From Embiotoca jacksoni (taxonomy: Eukaryota > Chordata > Actinopteri > Embiotocidae): a DNA stretch of 64,000 bases. The notes under the pieces are model-generated. The model was not told the DNA's origin, made no database searches, and was given only the letters and a program-made list of their open reading frames with translations. The stretch is from the NCBI GenBank assembly GCA_022577435.1, contig JAKOON010000012.1:13955585-14019584 (forward strand), in the 5' to 3' direction. A program made the position numbers and the translations under genes. Below, one piece after another: positions 49,131 through 61,572 of the stretch (within the stretch, counting starts at the first letter, position 1; the number at the start of each line of letters is the position of its first letter).

Positions 49131-49248
49131 ACTAAGCAGTGTGAGCCCATGTGGGTATTTATGTGCAAACAAAAATTGATTTGTGCATATCTGCATTTAA
49201 TCAGGAAAGTAGTGCTGTTAGTGTCTTCCTGTGTGTTCTGCTACTCAC

Positions 49249-49348
49249 CCCTCAGGTGTGAAATCTTTCTCTTTGCAGATCTCCATGAGTTTTGGGGTAA
49301 GCCTGTAGGCTTTGAGAGACAGGGAGCCCTGGGCCGTCTTTATGGGAT
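49249..49348 (-). CDS. eif3h: eif3h coding exon 4
   Basis: This 100-bp exon has an acceptor ending ccttccag and a gtgagtag donor. It completes the Asp codon begun in exon 3, encodes PIKTAQGSLSLKAYRL followed by TPKLMEICKEKDFTPE, and leaves two bases (GG) that combine with the first base of exon 5 to give Gly. It contributes the end of the MPN core. Its length is not a multiple of three, so skipping or deleting it would shift the frame. A 250-bp sequence is present in direct orientation on both sides of it (48882-49130 and 50545-50794). Confidence 0.95.
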
Positions 49349-49569
49349 CTGGAAGGAGAAAAAGACGAGTTGGAAAAAAGTAAAACGCTTGGGCCTTTAA
49401 ATCTAATGCTTTGATTTCAACAAACAAAAATCAGGGCTTTTATTTTGTCGTTTCAATCACATTTACAAAATGATGAATCTTCTTGTTAATGTTAAGATTG
49501 TACAAAATATAAGACAGTAATGAATCAGTTCCATGTCAAGATGTTTCCATCACCTGCTGATATGCAAGG

Positions 49570-49690
49570 CTCTTGGTCTTAAGAGAGCACAGGTCAATAC
49601 GGCTGTCTCACCAACCATTGGAAAAGTCAGAGGTTAAGTGCCTTGCTTAAGGGCACCTCGAAGAAAATCGAGTGAGGTGAGAATATTTAT
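49570..49690 (+). repeat. Possible dispersed repeat (gccttgcttaagggcacctcg type)
   Basis: The core gttaagtgccttgcttaagggcacctcg is a phrase found in many fish interspersed repeats. Only about 100 bp can be matched, in eif3h intron 3. Confidence 0.4.
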
Positions 49691-50544
49691 GTTCTGGCTC
49701 CCACATTTTCCCAGTTAACACTGGTTCTAGGTCCAAATCTTTTTTGAGCCCTTGGTCAACTGTTTCCAAAGTGTCTGCTTTAGGTCAAACACTGTTAATT
49801 TGATGCTGTTGTTCCCTCATAATCCAGTAGTCAGTCACTCTTTCTCCTTGTACAACATCCTAAGACAATATTCTAACTGTCTAATAGGACAGAACATATA
49901 ATTTAACCGAAATATTTTTGCTCAAAAATCGTAATTTATGTCAGTGATGTATTGCACTAAGAACTCTATTTCCAACAATTCGACCATTTGCTTAAGATGT
50001 TGTTGAACTAAAAGCCTAATGATGACGAAACTGAGATTTCTCAAGCTCTTTTGGTAATTCTCTTGCCGATAAGCAAAACCAAACTTAACTACTATATCTG
50101 CAAATGGAACTTAGCGTGACATGACAGCAGTAATAATTATGCTTCTCTCCCATGCAGGAAATACAGGGATTTTGGGTCGATGGTGGGTATTGCATAGTGC
50201 AGGCACATACTGCCATAGTATATGTGACTATGGCTGCACACTGTCCTCACTCAAAATTAAAGCAGTTTCTAGCAGCCTTATTTTTACACATGCAAAAAGG
50301 GTCAAGTTATTTTTTACAAAAACAGAACCAAGTCTAACAGATCTGAAAACACACATGGCATACAAAAGGGGAAATAAGCTTAGCAATAAGGGTGCTGGCT
50401 GTAAAGGAGCTACCATAAAAAGCAATGTGGAAATGCACAGTACCTCTTATCTGAGCCTTTACTTGATTTATTTTGTCAGTTAATAATTTCTCTGTAGTTT
50501 TAAGATGAAAAACTTAATTCCAGTACAGGCTTACCAAGCTGAAC

Positions 50545-50794
50545 AGGTACAAAAGGGGGCAGATGAGCTACCTGTCTGTTCATTGCAGAATTACATTCTG
50601 TTCTATTAAATTGATTTGACAAACTGAGGAGTCAAAGGTAAAATGACATTTCCACAAACTAATTATTGAGATCAGCTCGGAGGATTGGCTCTGTCGTCCC
50701 AACACATTCCCACTTCCTGTTCTGCTACCTGCATAAAGACTAGGTGGGAAACAGGCCGACAGCCTCCAAACTACTGTCTACTCGAAATTTTAGT
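50545..50794 (+). repeat. 250-bp direct duplication flanking eif3h exon 4, copy 2
   Basis: This is the second copy of the sequence at 48882-49130, same orientation, offset 1663 bp, lying in intron 3. Similarity begins at aggtacaaa and ends at aaattttagt, with unrelated sequence outside. No terminal repeats or target duplications are evident. Confidence 0.9.
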
Positions 50795-51470
50795 GAAACG
50801 GATTTCCTACCCAACTGTGACAAGCCATTTGCCTACAGCTTAGCCAATCCTGTAAAAGACTGACAGTTGACAGCCAATTTCAGCTTGTGCTGGCCATCTC
50901 CACTGACAACAGCACTGCATTAAAAAATTACTCTCCTATATCCATAGGAAGGTTTCTCACTGAATTCAATTCCTGCATGATCAAGCTTGAATTACACATA
51001 AACTTACACATATCTTTTCCTGCGAAAAAAAACATTCGTCTCTGCATGGGACGTTCATATTATATCATACATTAGTTATGTTGGTCAATATGCAATCAGC
51101 GGCCATAGAAAACAAAGAGGAGTCTTAAGGTTTAAGATTTGTATGCAAAGGCCAAGAAGGCACCAAACCTCGATAAGCAACACTGCACAAAGTAAATTCT
51201 AGGAGAGGTGCCTGCTGGACCTTCAGCATAAAGGACCTGCAGTGGAGGAGTTACAGATGAAGATCAGATATTTACTGATAGCCCAAAAAAGTACATCAAA
51301 ATCAGTGCATTCAAACTTTCAGGTTCTGCTTGTTCCCTCTCCAAAATCAAGAATTCAGGCTGTCAAATTAGAGAAGATATCGCAGGATGAGGCTTGAACT
51401 ATTTTACATCTGAAGTAAACTGGTCTCGTCTTATCTTTGAATTCAGCTTTATGAACTGTGATCCATTTAC

Positions 51471-51504
<34 letters not shown>

Positions 51505-52544
51505 GAAAAGAAGATGAACCAGCTCAAAGAAATTTACCTCAGATAATCAAACAGAATATTCAGTTCTGCATGACACTAACAACCAGCATCACTTAAAAGT
51601 TTGCCTCTAATGAGATTCCAAGCTCAAACAGTTGTACTTCACATTATAAGCCTGGACCTGCACACAGCTGCTGCTGGTCAGCTCTGCATACGTCCATCTT
51701 CACCTCTTCAACTGTTCACCTCACGGAGGAAAATTGTCATCGTGGTGAACACATTTAACCAGTAGGTTTCACGGCCCGCTCTCATTCTAAGATGTCTTTG
51801 GACGGAAGCCATCAACTCGCCAGTTATCCACCTGATCGATTCATTCATTGGCATAAAATGACCGGTGAACTAATGACAGAGAGAACAAAAAATAAATCAA
51901 TTTGCTTTGCCTTTGACTTTAAACAGATATTGTCAATTCCTTTGAGGTGCTTTGATCCGTTAAGCGCTGCATTATTGATTGACATTAACAGGAGCCCTCG
52001 GTTAGAATTACAAAGGGCTGCCTGCTTTCCTGCTGAGTGGCTGGACTAGATCACAGGGTTACATATGTAAAATGGTTAAAATTAATCTTTGTCTATCCTG
52101 GATTTGCACTGGAGAACTTGACGACCCTGAAGTGATTTTGGAGAGACACAGAAGGGCAGGATGAGTTCCTTTGTGTTCCCTCACACTCCCCATCCCTTAC
52201 ACATTGATGAAATTCAAAGCCGTTTTCATTTTTGGAAATGATGTTTTCGTTTGTTGCCTCTCTTGATTTGAAGTTACAAACACGGAGCCCTTTTAATCAA
52301 AGACTGTGATTTCAGGTCAGTGAGCTCATAAGTCTTTTTGTGTCGCCCTGGCTCGACTTTACTCTTATTTTTAGGTTTATAAACCCGAGGGAGGAAATTG
52401 AAGTGGGCAGAAAATACTATCTCGACACAATCTGGCATTTTGACAGTGTCCATATTTGATTACATGTCTTCAGCTTGGAAAAGTCTGTGATGTGTGAGTC
52501 ATCATTTGAGCATCAAAAACTGGCATTAAAAAATAAGAGCAGGG

Positions 52545-53405
52545 ACGATTTATTGGTTGGCACATTTTATAAGCCAATACTGTCATATAGCAGATAAATC
52601 TGTATTGGTGTATATATATATTGACTGACATGAAGATTTGTTTTGAAAAACATAATGCAGAAAAAAAGAGTTTAAGGAAATTGAGATTGTTCTCGTCGAG
52701 TTTTATACCCAGTCAAGTTTACTGTTTCAATGCAATGATGTCATTTTGGCCATTCAAATTTAGTGTTGAACTGCAATATATGCTGCCTACATATGTTTGT
52801 CACAAGTGTTTGATAACCAAATTCCAGCAGATAAATTGATGACATAATACTTTTTCTTTCCTAAAATCGGTAGCGACCCCAAAAATCCAGTATCTATTGG
52901 GATTAAATAAAGAACGGCAGTATTCTGACAAAAAAACAATTGTCTACCATTTTTTTGTAATGTAGCTACTCACAAACAAGAGCGTGACTGCAACTGGATT
53001 TGTGGGGCCAGTGTCGATACAAATATAAGGAGCCAATACAAATACCCCAAATATACATGCATATTCTATTTATATAATGGCAATGTGCTTATCAAACACT
53101 TTTCCCACGTGACAAAGGTAGGTAATGTAGGCAGGATATTTTACAGTTTTTCGTCCACACTGACATCAGTGTACTGAAACGGTAAACAGGACAGATAATC
53201 TATTGATTATAACTATATATAAAAACACAAAATAAACTATTTCTAAAATACGCCAAGCATCTTTTTGTGCATTATCTGTCAAATAAAATAATTCTCATAT
53301 CAGTGCATATCAGCCAACAGATACACTGATACCGATACATATCTGTTCATGGCCAATATCGGCAGATGACTGGCCGGTTGATGTCAGTCGGCTCGATAAG
53401 ATACT
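52545..53405. repeat. Possible degraded repeat with tatcgg/ccgata phrases
   Basis: Segments such as gacgatttattggttggcacatttta, atcggtagcgaccccaaaaatccagtatc and gataccgatacatatctg..ggccaatatcggcagatgactggccgg recur in a fish non-autonomous element built on GATATCGG words. A related phrase occurs at about 54940-55015. Boundaries are approximate. Confidence 0.4.
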
Positions 53406-53977
53406 GCCTCTAAACTCTGTGACCACTTGGCATGCTGATAAATTATTACATTCAGAAACAGAGGAGTTGAAATGAACACTAAGTAGTGACAGCTTTTAAT
53501 TTTCTCTCATGTAGATTTTAATACCTCTGTCATTTGAAAGCTTACACCATCTGGAGTGGCATTTGTGGTGCAGCAGTTACAGGCAGTTCTTAAAGGTTTG
53601 CACTCAGCGGTACATGCAGACACATGGTGTTGCGTTTGTGGCTACCAGCTACTTTGTTAATCCCGTTTATTTCCCTTTTTCTGCTTGTCCGTGCCGTCTT
53701 CTGCTGTGGGGCTGCAGACTGACGTGCAATCTCCACGACCCAGGCATCAGCACAATTCATTGTGGGGGCATAAAGTCGGTTCTGCAGCACCACCAATGCG
53801 TCCTTCTACCGCGTTTAACGAAGGCTATATACATCAGACTTTGTGTAACGTGACATTGTTGCAGATGTATACAAAAAAAAAACACTTCTCTATAAATATT
53901 CTTCAAGCTCTTCAGTCTATTTAAAATGTACTTTATGACAATGTAGATACCCGTGGAAATTTATCTTGAAACGAAAG

Positions 53978-54011
53978 TCTAATTCTAACCGTCTTGATGG
54001 TTAGAATTAGA
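53978..54011. repeat. Inverted repeat, 13-bp arms, 8-nt loop
   Basis: tctaattctaacc (53978-53990) pairs perfectly with ggttagaattaga (53999-54011) across the loop gtcttgat. It lies in eif3h intron 3. Confidence 0.85.
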
Positions 54012-55438
54012 TTGTTTTTTTAAACATCTGTGCTTACCTCAACAGATCTCTTCCTACATCTGTCAGACTGATTTATTGCTGAGACTCTCTGAATGTGAAC
54101 CACAGCAGAATATCTTAAGACTTCCTAGTGGCACTCCTATTCTTAGCAACCTATGGATTAAAGAGACTTAATTTGACCTATGGTTGTTTAATCATGGCTG
54201 AAACCTGAATGACAATGGAGCATTAAGGACCGTAATCAGCTCCCATGTAGAGGCGCCATTTAAGGAAAACAGATCATGACCCTGTGTCCTGAATCTGAAC
54301 AAGTTGTTGTGATTTCTGGCCTGGGGTTGGTCTTTACTTTGTTTCAGGAGGATTTTACATTTCAAGATACTTTATGGAGGTAAATAGTAGATCTGAACTG
54401 GTTGTCTGTTGGATCCATTTCCCATCACTCTGTACCTCTTTCATTAGTGGTCACCTGAATGGCTGAATGGTTATGTAACAGGGGAACAATGCAGCAGTAG
54501 ATCTTCCTTCTACTTTCTGGGTTTTTTTTTTGCCAATAAAACATATCCTTGTCATGGTAGCAATAGATTGACCAAGAATTAGTCCAGCCCATCTGACCTT
54601 TGCCTGTGCCGACTAATGGTTGAACCTATCTTAACTATTCAAACACACCTAATCAACACGGGCTCGTATTTTGTCGTCCGACTCGCGTTATGCAGGATGT
54701 TGGTGTAAAACATGCCATCGGCTATTTCAGTCAATGTTGTTTTCATTTTCTTTTATCTATGCAATATCGTTTTCAAAACAGCAACAACATTCGTGGCAAC
54801 CAACAGAAATGACTCATTTTGACCAAGATTTGTTCATGTGCAAAGGTTCTGTTCACTGATTTCAGTGAACCTCCATTACTTATCTTCAAAAAAGTGTGTT
54901 TATACACTAAATATACAGTACACATAAAAATATTATCGTACAATATCGGAATTTCTTTTATGTACTAATATCTGTAACGACTCAAAAATAATCCTGTATC
55001 TGTCAGGCTTTAGTTTAAAAAAAAAATACAAAAGAGCCATAGTGTTTCTTTTCCATACACCATAATGAAACATGGGTCCAGTCAGAGCATCCTCCAGTGC
55101 TGGCACAGTGAGGTGGAGAATGGTCTGGCTACAGAGACTACATTTTATGTAACCACTGAACTAAAATTGACAGTCAATTCCTTTTCACCATACAAACGTC
55201 TTAATTATGTCAATAATTAAAGAATACTAACTGGCTTGGTGTAACATCACAAACCAAACTTGTCATTTGTAATGTGCTTTATCATGGTATCAATTAAACT
55301 CCACGATTTGATGTGTTCACATGGACAAACTTTTCGACTGACAATACAGTGTGAAAATGCCCCATTTAGGTCTAATATGTTAAAAAAAAAAAAAAAAAAG
55401 AAACTTGATCAAACAGTTTACTGTGTAGGACTACTCAC

Positions 55439-55606
55439 CATAGATGAGTACAACTGACTCTTCAATGGCGTGTTGGTAGCTGAACTGAGAGTCGAGCAGG
55501 GCTCGGCTGACAAAGGAGCCGTAGTAGGTGGACTGGTACCATCCCACATGCAGATGGTCAATATTGACGTGACGCAGGGAACGCATCATCTCCATCTGGT
55601 ACTGGA
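55439..55606 (-). CDS. eif3h: eif3h coding exon 3: second half of MPN domain
   Basis: This 168-bp exon begins after a ctctctgcctctag acceptor and ends before a gtgagtag donor. It opens with the last two bases of a Val codon, reads QYQMEMMRSLRHVNIDHL and so on, and ends with the first base of an Asp codon. It covers the part of the MPN fold that in active JAMM proteases carries the zinc motif HxHP(x)7S(x)2D. Here the motif region reads VGWYQSTYYGSF, so both histidines are replaced. This agrees with eIF3h being a non-catalytic MPN subunit that pairs with eIF3f. All 55 full codons are open and highly conserved in character, with no frameshift. Confidence 0.96.
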
Positions 55607-55696
55607 CTAGAGGCAGAGAGAGAAATAGAGACAGAGTGAGGCAAGGAAAGACAAAATAATAATTCAGAATGAATTTCATTGCGATCTTCTTTCTTT

Positions 55697-55723
55697 TGTG
55701 TGTGTGTGTGTGGGGGGGGGGGG
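55697..55723. repeat. (GT)n followed by G run
   Basis: Short TG tract leading into about 10-11 G, 90 bp upstream (sense) of the exon 3 acceptor. Confidence 0.9.
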
Positions 55724-58700
55724 TCTGTGAATATCTGGTCTCCATCTGGAACTGGACACGGTGTACGAACAGAGAGGGAGATGGAGAAAGGGAGAGGATG
55801 TGAGAACATTCAAAATGTGGTGAAAAATAATGAGCAACAAGGATGTGAAGGACAAATGCAGTGAAACTGAGAAAAACAAAAGGCTTCATCTTCTGTTCTC
55901 AAGTGCTCGCGGTGGATATTTCTAAAACAAACATCGGCTGGAACACCAGTCAGCCTTCCTTATGTCAGTAAATACATCCTGGTGGGGAGAAACGGCTGGA
56001 AAGATACACAGAGAGGCTTCAGCTACTGGAGGGAATGGGAGATACATTACGGGGGGAGCATTTCATTACAGCGGACACATCCAGAGGACGAGCAGCCACA
56101 AATACAAACAACCTGCCTCGCCGACTGTAAGTAGCAGTCAAATCCAGCCGGCAAAACAGTATCTCTATGTAGGCTAGCCTGGAGGAGGCTGATAAATCAG
56201 GCTGTGATTGGGCAGCTGCAGCCCCCGAGACTCCAGCCTGTAGAGCACATCCCTCTCCTGCTGGGGGCCGGTAACAACAACAAACTGGAGAGGTGGAAAA
56301 GAGGAATGGTGGAAAGCAAAGACAGGAAGGTGTAGGACACTGGAAGGAGAGAGGTGTTACAGAGGGAGAAAGGAAGAGAAATAAGAGGGGACACATAAGA
56401 ACATGAGGGGGAAAAGGTAAAGAGGAAAAAAGGGGTATTGAGTGAAGAAAAGTGTCCCCTTATTACAAGGGTGACACTTCTCCTTTGGCTTCTGTCAAAT
56501 GGCCTGAATTTCGACCCCTGGTGGTGATGTTATGTAAAGCAGGGTGCAACCTTAGTCAAATTATGTTAACATTTCTTTTGGTCCCTTGTGGGCATTCGTC
56601 CTCCCACAGATCATGTCACACTCTGACAAAGACTCTTTTGAGGATCAGTAAATTTCTCACTCACACTCACGCTTCCTGCGGCACGAGACAAAAAACAAAT
56701 GGCAATGTTCAGCTCACAATCAAACTCCTGCAAGAGTGCAGCCCTGAGGAGCCTCTTCCCCCTGACAATAACATCACACTGAAATTCAACATCTGAATCG
56801 GAGCACTGGATGGAGACAGACGGGGACAGTGGTCCTATTCACGGCCCGTCCTGCAGGGATGGACTGGATGTAACAATCTACCCTTTTAATCTACCCTCTT
56901 GTGTGGTGATGGAGATGGTCAGAGACAAAAGCAAGCGGAGCAAATGGGTGGGTGTGGGTGGGGTTGAGGGGGGGAGGGTAGGAGAGGATTGGGGGAAGAT
57001 ATGGTACATGAGGGGGAAGAGAGATATTTTAGATGGTGTAGCAATTCTGGGACAAACCACAGGAGGAGGAGGAGGAGAAGGTATCAGGTGGCGTCTGGCA
57101 CTGAGCATGAGTTTCTTAGCTGTGATTGTTAAGCACAGTCACCAACCCACAACAGATGTGTGCGTATATCATATTTCATTGACAAAAAAAATAAAAGCTG
57201 GTGAGAGAAGATTCATGTTTGTAGTTCTGTTTCTGTAGTGACAAATAAGAAGTAGGTGAGGATTAAACCACAGAGTGGGAGAGACAAGTAACAGAAGAGG
57301 CAAAAGACGGGAGTATGAGGAAGGGACAGAGTGGATGTGACGGACCGAGAGGAAGTCTGTTGCAGAGCAGCTCTGCCCAGGGACAGGCCATCACACTCCG
57401 AGACACAGAGCTCAATGGAGAAGCAACCACTGTATCTGTTTCTGCACCTCTATGCCTATCAGTATGGGTGCTTACCTCTCAGCCGCCACTGATGCGTATA
57501 CCTGCACCGAGACCCTATCATTAGCAGAGAAATTGTGCACAAAGTGATCTGTCTCTGAAGCAACAGCTGAAGGTTGGAGGATTGACAACAGAGGAAGGGA
57601 AAGCAATCAGCCATCTCTCCTCCCTTATCCAGCCGGCAACTCTCTTTCGACTTCTCTATAACCGCAGTGTGTGAACATCGTGATAAGCAGCGTCCAAATG
57701 GTTTGCTTTAGAATTTTTTTTTTTTAAAGAAGAACATTACTTTTACACTATTTCTGTATTTGAACACAACGTTCTGTTCATTGCAAATGTATTTCATAGC
57801 TTTGCTCTAAAATAAGGCAACTGTGGAATATCTAAGTATACTTTACAAATTTGAAGCAGCATTAAATAAGGCATATTTTTTTGTTATGACTTGCTAGAAG
57901 CTAAAACTCATAATAAATTAAAAGTGTAATTTCCAAATAATTAATAAATCGTAAAAGTTAATCCTCGAAACAGTTAAAGGAAGTGAGGATTGTCACTTTA
58001 CACTCTCCTGCCCTGGTAAATTCTAGTAAGTGCAACAAACTCCTGTCTTGCCTTTTTATTAACCCGCTAGTCTAAAACTATGTATTCGGAGAAACTTTGT
58101 CATTTCCTTCATCTGATGTCACAGTTTGCATTGACAAGTGATGTCTGTGTTTTCTTTTAAAGTGAAAAACATTGCTCTGGGGAAGGTTATGAAATAATTT
58201 TACTAAAGGAGGGTTAACTCCAAGGAAATATTGGTCTCTACAGTATTTTCACAGGGCTTACAGGTCAAATGAGCAGCAAAGAGCTACCAAGTGACCAAGA
58301 GCCTGGAGGGCACGAAGACAAGAGAGATTCTTGGCACAAATGAAAGACCCTTCTGCAGGAACGGCAACATGTAACTCTCCAGAGGTCATTTTCTAATTTG
58401 TTGGGGATGGTGGTTGGGTGAATGGATGAGGTTCCTCTCAAATAAAAATATTCCTATTTGGATTATTGTATTTTGAGGTACGATTTATGTGGTACTTAGA
58501 TATTGTCCCTAAACGTGCAGCTGAAGGTTACAGTACATTAACCTCATATCCATGACCTTTCAGCATTATTACATTAACAGTTACACTCGAGTTTCCTTTG
58601 TTTTGATCATATTTCCATAGTGTGATAATACTGTACATATTTTTTTTTTTAAATTAAAAATAAAAAAATCTGACAACTTTCTATCAGCCAACATTAAGGT

Positions 58701-60330
58701 TTTACTATTTGTGCTGCAGCAGCTCTTCTAGGGATGAGACCACACGGGCAGCTACCGCTCCCCATGCGCATTAATGAGCCTTTCCTCGGTTCACTGGTTG
58801 TCCTTCCTTGAACCACTTTTGATAGATATAAAGGTATTCAATGCATGAATGTAAAATCAGGATATACATGTTGTAGTTAGTTCCAGTGGAGCTGTTTTAA
58901 ACTATTGTGTCCAACTGCAACTAATGATTATCTTTATTATGGATTAATCTGCATGTGTGTGATGGCAGTAGAATTTAACTGGCAGTCAAGGAGGACAAGA
59001 GATGCAGTCGGTGCCATTTGTTTTCCCCAATACCAATAATGAGCAATTGTAAATGGTATGATAACCGAGATACCGGTATGCTGCTGCAACCAGAGTACTA
59101 ACCGCTGCATATCGGAAACTTCCCACAATGCTTCGATCTCGTCTAACCCTCACAGTTTGGTCTTTTTCTTTAGATTCTTTTGCTTATCAATCTTTTCCAA
59201 CTTTCCACACATCAACTTGAAGAAGTGCAGTTAATTTGCTGCCCAATATATATTCCACCCCCAGATAGGTGCCATTCTAATAAGATAATCAATGTTATTT
59301 ACTTTACTTGTCACTGGGTTAATGTGGCTGATCGATAAATATTATACTGTAAATATAAATAAAAGACTGACTTAGTCTTGACCCATCTGGAAGACACTCA
59401 GATTCAATAAGGAACTGGAGCAGACAGACAGACTGACAAACAAACTGCCGCATGCTGCACTCAGATGGCTGAATAAGACAGCAGGCCAGCCGGCTCACAG
59501 ATCTAGTACAACGCACAGAGCCTTGTGGATGCCACGGGATCATTACCTTATTTATTCATAATGAAATATAACAGTGGGGGGAAAAGAATAGCAGACCAAA
59601 CTGTGTGACCATCTCAGGTGTGTATACTCCACAATATATTGAAGTAGTAAAGCCTCTGGAGATCTCACAATCTGTGGAGACAATTATTTTTATAGCTGTA
59701 TAATCTCTTACCGGTAACAAAAACCTTTTCAAATCTTTTTATAGATAAAGACCTCTAAAGAAAATAGTACAAACAGAGAAAAAAACACTCATTAGACTTT
59801 GTAATAACAAAATGTTTGCTATTTTTGTCCTAATGAGTGACCAGTTAATTACTCCATGCTTCTTCTTTTTTTTTTTTTTTAATAATCAGTGCATCAACTG
59901 ACTAATTTTGTTTAAGTTAGAAATCACCTTTAAGACGGAAGATAATGAAAACAGGCAAAGTAACAACCACCTGGAGGAAAAACAAAATATAATAGGACGG
60001 TCTGTGTTGTGGTTTGAGCAATCTAAATGATGATAGATGGATGAATGGTTTCTGCTCCTTCAACTACCATTGAGATGAAGGTGACCTCAAGTAAAGCACT
60101 TCACCTGCACAGCAACCACAGATCAAAGATGCCCGAATGAAAGAGAAGCAGCATGCTGATCAACGTGAGAAAAGATATTCGGAGAATTGTCTTTGAGGAA
60201 GAAAAAGCTAACAATACATAATGGATATCTGTGCTATTCCCAGAGCTGGGTATTCAATTTAAGAAAAAGAAAATTACATGAAATATTATGGGACAAATCT
60301 TTCGTTTTCTTGCAGTTACGAGGGGCAGAG

Positions 60331-60455
60331 CTACGATTACCAGATATCCCCTAAAGACCTGCAGACTATCAGAAGATGCTATCATTTACTGATGTCCCCT
60401 AAATGACTTGCATAGTATCTCCAAACACTACAATTTACCCATGTCCTTAGGGGAC
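60331..60455 (+). repeat. Degenerate 48-bp tandem repeat, about 2.5 units
   Basis: Units start at 60344, 60392 and 60441 with at(a/g)tcccct(a)a, then acttgca/acctgca, agtatc/actatc, and cta(c/t)(a)atttac. The third is partial (atgtccttagggg). Confidence 0.65.
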
Positions 60456-61294
60456 ACCCCACGAGCTTTTGCTAAACGGCAAAATGTTCTGACAATAACT
60501 AAACACCTCACACGCCATCAATGAACACGACAATTTTCTGACGTTAACTAAATGTCTCAGGCTGCACACACGAGAGCCTCCAGTTACTGCAGCTCACACA
60601 ACTGGTGGATTGGCAGGAATGGGGCCAAACATCTGTTTGAAAAGAGGGAAATAAGGCAGCCTAATGTAAAATTGATTTTGTTTGAAAGCAAGTGATGTTA
60701 TCTACGTGAGCCCCTCAAATATTGATGCTGATGCAATTTACTACTATGTAAATGTAGCAAAAGTTATACATCTTAAAACCAAAAGATGTTGGTGTGGCTG
60801 TGGCCTCGGTATCCAATTTTGGTATCGAGTGACAAGACATATTTTTAGACTCAATGGTATCAAAGCAGTTCAATTGGTGGCATAAAAATAGCATAAGTTC
60901 AGTGACTCTTCCTTCTTTCATTTTTCTAACACCGAAATGGTTACATTAAAACCATACTTTTGTGTAGTTCATGACCAGGAACAAAAAAATCAGGTCCCAC
61001 CATGACAGGCTAGTTTAGACACCCTTAGTGTGGTCTTTTCAAAAAAGTGACAGAAACAGGACTCCCTATTGTTGCATTACCAGGGCAGCCAGTGATATTC
61101 TGTGGACATAACGGCAGCATTAGCCTGAGAACAGCCAATTTAACAATATCATCAAGGCACAGAGGTGCGGGCGTGAGCCACCGTTTGCTATTCCTCACTC
61201 ATTTCTGCTGCCCCGCCGCCTCGCCTATCAATCAATCTGGGTCCTGCGGCCAGACGGGGGAATGAGTCTGCCCATTCCCTCGGTGCTGTGTGAT

Positions 61295-61296
<2 letters not shown>

Positions 61297-61353
<57 letters not shown>
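61297..61353. repeat. (TG)28 microsatellite
   Basis: Perfect TG tract in the presumed eif3h intron 2. Confidence 0.95.
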
Positions 61354-61357
<4 letters not shown>

Positions 61358-61470
61358 CGGAGACAAAGTAATTGTGCGTTTAAAGGAGTGTGTGTGAAAC
61401 CATGAGTTCAGCTGGGAAAACAGAAAATGGAGAAAGAAGCAGGACGTGATGCTGAGTGGGAGAACGAGAA

Positions 61471-61536
<66 letters not shown>

Positions 61537-61572
61537 CGCATGGTGGTGGTGGTGGTGGTGGGGGGGGGGGGG
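61471..61572. repeat. (TG)n, (GGT)n and G12 compound repeat
   Basis: TG tract to 61532, GGT units at 61541-61560, and a G run to 61572. The Cys-Val and Trp-rich frames across it are artefacts. Confidence 0.95.
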
